NCBI GenBank assembly: GCA_934539585.1
Contig: CAKTCT010000004.1
Span: forward strand, 1-64,000
DNA from: an uncultured Oscillospiraceae bacterium
Lineage (GTDB): Bacteria > Bacillota > Clostridia > Oscillospirales > Ruminococcaceae
Reading direction: 5' to 3'
DNA length: 64,000 nucleotides
Positions within the stretch are counted from its first letter, which is position 1, and every line of letters begins with the position of its first letter. Shown here piece by piece: positions 60,818 through 64,000 of this stretch. A model generated the notes under the pieces. The model was not told the origin of the DNA. It was given only the letters and a program-made list of their open reading frames with translations, and searched no databases. Both the position numbers and the translations under genes were made by a program.

Positions 60818-60853
60818 AAAAAATACCTCCCGCCGCAAAATTGCAGCAGGAGG
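60818..60853 (-). terminator. Terminator of the right-edge operon
   Basis: Eleven-base-pair stem (60826-60836 with 60843-60853, including G-T pairs) and a T6 run on the minus strand, just past the fucose-isomerase-like stop codon. Confidence 0.85.
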
Positions 60854-60872
60854 CGTTGGAAATCCGGGGAAA

Positions 60873-62147
60873 TCAGAGCACCGCAAAGCCCATGAGCTTA
60901 CAGAGCAGGTCCATTTCCGCGCGGATGTCCGCGAAGGCAAAGACCTGGTGGCAGCCCAGGACCTTGTCCAGGTAGGCGTTGGGGTTCTGGAACTGAACGT
61001 AAATCCGGGTGCGGCAAACGGGCTCATAGGGGCCGGACCGGGTGGTTCCCGGGAGGATGGTGGCCTGGCCCGTGACCGCCGAGACCCGGCAGGCCGTCAC
61101 CGGGTGGTCCGGGGGAAGCTGGACCTGGAGGGAGACGCCGATGCCGCTTTCGTGGTGGTTCCGGAGGACGCAGGGGAGGTTCCCCGTGCCGAGGACGTCC
61201 ACCGGGGCGGTGCAGTGGGAGAAGTTCATGATCCGGTCGGCGTGGAGGCCGCAGTTGGCCATCCAGAGCTTCCGGGCGGTCAGCTGCTTCATCATCAGCA
61301 TGGTGACGGCGCTGTCCATGTCGCCCTCGCAGGCGGCCACCCAGGGGGTGCAGTCGTTGATGTAGCTGACGCCCAGGCAGGAGTTGGTGCCGGTCTCCAG
61401 GAGCCTGAAGCAGGCGATGGCCATGCCGTCGGCGTGGTGGGCCTTCAGGGTCTCCACAATGGCGAAGGCCATGCGGCAGGCGTTATGGAGGTCGGCGTCG
61501 GTGGGCTCCTCGATCTGAGTGGCAAGGCCCCTGAAGTGGGAATAGTAGGGGGCTGCGTCGGCCTCAGTGGCGGCGGTGTAGCGGCGGCGGATTTCCTCCT
61601 GGGGGACCTTCTCGATCTGGATGCCCAGGGCTTCGTACCGGCTCATATCCCGGCTGGCGCTGACCACCCAGGGCTCCGGCTCGCCCACCATCAGGAGCCT
61701 GGCGCGCTTTACGGCGGAACAGGCCCGGAGCACGGCGACGACGCGGCCCGCTTCCTCCCCGGTAACGGCGATAAACGCCTGAGGATGGGTCCGGCGGAGA
61801 ACGCTCCAGCAGTCCACGATGGGCGGCGCGGAGTTGTTTTTCAGCATGGCATCGGTGAGCTCCTTAGGGGCGTTGCCCGGCACATAGGCCGCGTAGAGCA
61901 GGACGCTGGGGCAGCGGGCGGCGGCGGTGAGGAGCATCTGCTGGATGGCCCCGCTGATGGGGATGGCCACGAAAAGGTCGTCCCCGGCGTCGGCGGTCAG
62001 CTCCTCCATCTCCCGCTCCTCCGTGACCAGGGCGCAGCGGTCGGCCTGGAAGGGCAGGGTGCTTTTCAGGGTCTCATAGGCCCGCTGCAGCTCCTCCTCG
62101 TCGGACCAGTACCGGCGGGCGGCGAAAACGGCGCAAATGACGTTCAT
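60873..62147 (-). CDS. L-fucose isomerase-like protein
   Basis: 424 residues. The C-terminal half (CFRLLETGTNSCLGVSYINDCTPWVAACEGDMDSAVTMLMMKQL) resembles the L-fucose/L-arabinose isomerase-like family (COG2407), in which one glutamate and one aspartate/histidine bind manganese. The N-terminal half has Rossmann-like pieces (DLFVAIPISGAIQQMLLTAAARCPSVLLYAAYVPGN) as in the family. Ketol isomerase of a deoxy- or normal aldose is likely; the substrate is open. Cotranscribed with a 2-hydroxyacid dehydrogenase nine bases upstream. Confidence 0.65.
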   Translation of the reverse strand: MNVICAVFAARRYWSDEEELQRAYETLKSTLPFQADRCALVTEEREMEELTADAGDDLFVAIPISGAIQQMLLTAAARCPSVLLYAAYVPGNAPKELTDAMLKNNSAPPIVDCWSVLRRTHPQAFIAVTGEEAGRVVAVLRACSAVKRARLLMVGEPEPWVVSASRDMSRYEALGIQIEKVPQEEIRRRYTAATEADAAPYYSHFRGLATQIEEPTDADLHNACRMAFAIVETLKAHHADGMAIACFRLLETGTNSCLGVSYINDCTPWVAACEGDMDSAVTMLMMKQLTARKLWMANCGLHADRIMNFSHCTAPVDVLGTGNLPCVLRNHHESGIGVSLQVQLPPDHPVTACRVSAVTGQATILPGTTRSGPYEPVCRTRIYVQFQNPNAYLDKVLGCHQVFAFADIRAEMDLLCKLMGFAVL

Positions 62148-62156
62148 GGGGCCTCC

Positions 62157-63122
62157 TCAGCGGTTGACGATGTTGATGGGCGCGCCCTTCTGGAAGGCGG
62201 CCACGTTTTCCACGGTGATGTCCATGATGCGCTGGCGGGCTTCCTTGGCGCCCCAGGACATGTGGGGGGTGATAATGCAGTTTTTGGCGGTTTTCAGGGG
62301 GTTGTCCGCCTTGATGGGCTCGGAGTAGACCACGTCCAGGCCGGCGGCGGCGATTTTCCCGCTGTTCAGGGCGTCGGCCACGTCCTGCTCCACGATGAGC
62401 TGGCCCCGGGAGTTGTTGATGAGGATCACGCCGTCCTTCATTCTGGCGATGGTCTCCCGGTTGATGATGCCGGTGTTCTCCGGCGTCAGGTTGCAGTGGA
62501 GGAAGATCACGTCAGAGGTTTCCAGCAGCGTATCCAGGTCCACATACCGGGCGATGGCTTCGCCGGAGGCGTTGGGGAAGGGATCGTTGGCGATGACCTT
62601 CATGCCCAGGGCCTTGGCGATGCGGCCGGTGGTCTGGCCGATGCGGCCGAAGCCGATGATCCCGGCGGTCTTGTCCGCCAGCTCCACCAGGGGGTAGTCC
62701 CAGTAGCACCAGTCGATGTGGTTTTCCCACTTGCCGTCCCGGACGGTCTGGCTGTGGTGGCCGATGTGGTGGCAGATCTCCAGGAGCAGCGCAATGGCGT
62801 ACTGGCCCACCGAGGCGGTGCCGTAGGTGGGGACGTTGGCGACAACGACGCCTTTTTCCTTGGCCGCGGCGCAGTCCACCACGTTATAGCCGGTGGCAAG
62901 GACCGCGATCATCCGGAGGTTGGGGCACTTTTCCAGGGTCGCCCGGGTAATGGGGGTCTTATTGATGACGGCGATCTCCGCGTCGCCGATCCGCTGGGCG
63001 ATGACCGGGGCGTCCACATAGGAGGTGCGGTCGTAGACCGTCAGCTCTCCCAGCTTTTCCAGGCCCTCCCAGCTCAGGTCGCCGGGGTTTTCCGTGTACC
63101 CGTCCAGAACAACGATTTTCAT
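62157..63122 (-). CDS. D-2-hydroxyacid dehydrogenase (glycerate/phosphoglycerate type)
   Basis: 321 residues. The NAD-binding motif is GFGRIG (157-162), and the catalytic triad Arg239 (NSRGQLI), Glu268 (VYSEPI) and His287 (TPHMSWG) is complete. The protein is short, without a C-terminal ACT domain, so it is a HprA/glycerate-type or glyoxylate reductase rather than SerA. It probably reduces or oxidises a sugar-derived hydroxyacid in the operon pathway. Confidence 0.92.
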   Translation of the reverse strand: MKIVVLDGYTENPGDLSWEGLEKLGELTVYDRTSYVDAPVIAQRIGDAEIAVINKTPITRATLEKCPNLRMIAVLATGYNVVDCAAAKEKGVVVANVPTYGTASVGQYAIALLLEICHHIGHHSQTVRDGKWENHIDWCYWDYPLVELADKTAGIIGFGRIGQTTGRIAKALGMKVIANDPFPNASGEAIARYVDLDTLLETSDVIFLHCNLTPENTGIINRETIARMKDGVILINNSRGQLIVEQDVADALNSGKIAAAGLDVVYSEPIKADNPLKTAKNCIITPHMSWGAKEARQRIMDITVENVAAFQKGAPINIVNR

Positions 63123-63143
63123 GCGTCTCTTTCCCTTCTTGAT

Positions 63144-64000
63144 TTAGTCTTCCAGCAGAGCCCAGGCTCGCTTGAGTACCCGTTTGGTGTTGGCCAGGAC
63201 GGTCTTTTCGTCCTCGCCGGGGCGCAGGGTCACTTCCATGGACAGCACATAGGGGTTCTCTGCGTCGAAGAAGCCCTCCTGCTTCAGGACGGTGAGGAAG
63301 TCCAGGAGCTGGGGCGTGTCGTTGGCGCTGTGGGGGTAGCCCATGCGGGGGTGGAGGTCGCCGTAGCCGTCGCAGCCCTTTTCCACCACGGCGTTGCCGA
63401 AGTGGAAGTGGGTGATGTAGGGGCGGAGGGTGCGGACCACGAACCGGCTGGTCTCATAGGTGGTGGGGAAGTGGCTCAGGTCCACCAGCAGGCCGAAGTT
63501 GCTGTGGGTGGTGCGCATATCCGCGGCGAATCTGGCGGCGTAGGGGGCGGGGCCGATGAGGGCGGCCTTGTCCATGTCGTAGTCAAAGACCTCCAGCTCC
63601 ACGTTCATCCCCTTGGCGACGGCGTAATCGCAGACGGCCCGGGTGGTCTTCAGGAGCTGGGCGTAGGCCTGGTCCTTGGTCTCGGGGGCCCATTTTCCCG
63701 CCAGGAAGGCGATGCCTTTGGCTCCCAGGTACTCCGCTTCGTCCACGGCGGCGATGAGGGTCGCCTCCGCTTTTTGGCGGTCCTCATCGTCCAGGGCGTT
63801 GGGGTTCAGCTTGGGGCCCAGAAGACGGGGCTGCGCGCCGTAGCAGACCTTCAGGTGGCTCTGGTCCAGCAGCGCTTTGGCCTCGGCGTTCCGGTCGCCG
63901 TAGCCCTTGACCTCAATGGCGTCGAAAAAGTCGTCCCGGCAGATCTCCCGCAGCGAGTCCATGGGGTCGCTGACCGGGAAGCTCATCCACTGGATGGTGC
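63144..64000 (-). CDS. Sugar phosphate isomerase/epimerase-like TIM barrel (N-terminus beyond the window)
   Basis: At least 285 residues in frame; the frame is open to the right edge (…TIQWMSFPVSDP) so the true start may lie outside. Xylose-isomerase-like family motifs are seen: MNVELEVFDYDMDKAAL, FGLLVDLSHFPTTYETS, HFHFGNAVVEKG and YVLSMEVTLRPGED. First visible gene of the operon, 21 bases ahead of the hydroxyacid dehydrogenase. Distinct from the 46802-47677 member. Confidence 0.82.
   Translation of the reverse strand, partial: TIQWMSFPVSDPMDSLREICRDDFFDAIEVKGYGDRNAEAKALLDQSHLKVCYGAQPRLLGPKLNPNALDDEDRQKAEATLIAAVDEAEYLGAKGIAFLAGKWAPETKDQAYAQLLKTTRAVCDYAVAKGMNVELEVFDYDMDKAALIGPAPYAARFAADMRTTHSNFGLLVDLSHFPTTYETSRFVVRTLRPYITHFHFGNAVVEKGCDGYGDLHPRMGYPHSANDTPQLLDFLTVLKQEGFFDAENPYVLSMEVTLRPGEDEKTVLANTKRVLKRAWALLED

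Overview
The window looks like a chromosomal segment of a G+C-rich gut Firmicute, most likely in the Oscillospirales (Oscillospiraceae/Ruminococcaceae-like). The reasons are the Clostridia-type blocks yceD-rpmF, DUF512-der-plsY-gpsA and rny-yifB, Gram-positive lipoproteins and choline-binding-type surface repeats, YesM/YesN-type regulators, LplB/YtcP-type sugar permeases, and strong sigma-A promoters with 17-18 base spacers. The species cannot be fixed from sequence alone.

Left part (1-13.6 kb, almost all minus strand): an edge fragment of an IS5-like transposase, then a glycan-degradation island. One transcription unit (promoter at 5308-5336) carries an acetyl-xylan-esterase-like hydrolase, a large GH106-like glycosidase and a DapA-family aldolase, closed by a terminator at 141-178. 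Upstream lies an ABC importer operon (two permeases and a binding lipoprotein) with a BNR-propeller protein and a URO-D-family protein. This operon starts at a break: an N-terminally truncated second BNR gene abuts, head to head, an N-terminally truncated GH38 alpha-mannosidase near 12.67 kb.

13.6-33.5 kb is largely housekeeping: a cell-wall-binding surface protein with two upstream promoters, a four-tRNA operon (Val, Asp, Phe, Gly), a small conserved ORF, nucleoside hydrolase-gpsA-plsY-der-DUF512, rpmF-yceD, ilvBN, a structured RNA candidate (possibly 6S) ahead of rny, yifB/comM, a repeat-rich 0.75 kb spacer, an HtrA protease, a lipoprotein and guaB.

33.5-43.7 kb holds a second sugar ABC operon divergent from its presumed membrane-bound AraC regulator, then trkA-trkH, a flavodoxin-like gene and an unknown gene. 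At 43.95-45.5 kb a tandem array of about five roughly 320-base units repeats the 3' end and terminator of the neighbouring MFS gene; each unit contains three CGCACC motifs spaced exactly 11 bases apart.

45.5-64 kb is again catabolic: MFS transporter, TIM-barrel isomerase and a third ABC operon next to a YesM/YesN two-component pair. Then come a DeoR repressor with an operon (two zinc alcohol dehydrogenases, class II aldolase, PfkB kinase, aldo/keto reductase) and an isomerase/2-hydroxyacid dehydrogenase/fucose-isomerase-like operon running off the right edge. Taken together this suggests uptake of oligosaccharides through three ATPase-less ABC systems (a shared ATPase must be encoded elsewhere), deglycosylation and deacetylation inside the cell, and polyol/ketose conversion through a ketose-phosphate aldolase route. 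Substrates are not determinable here.
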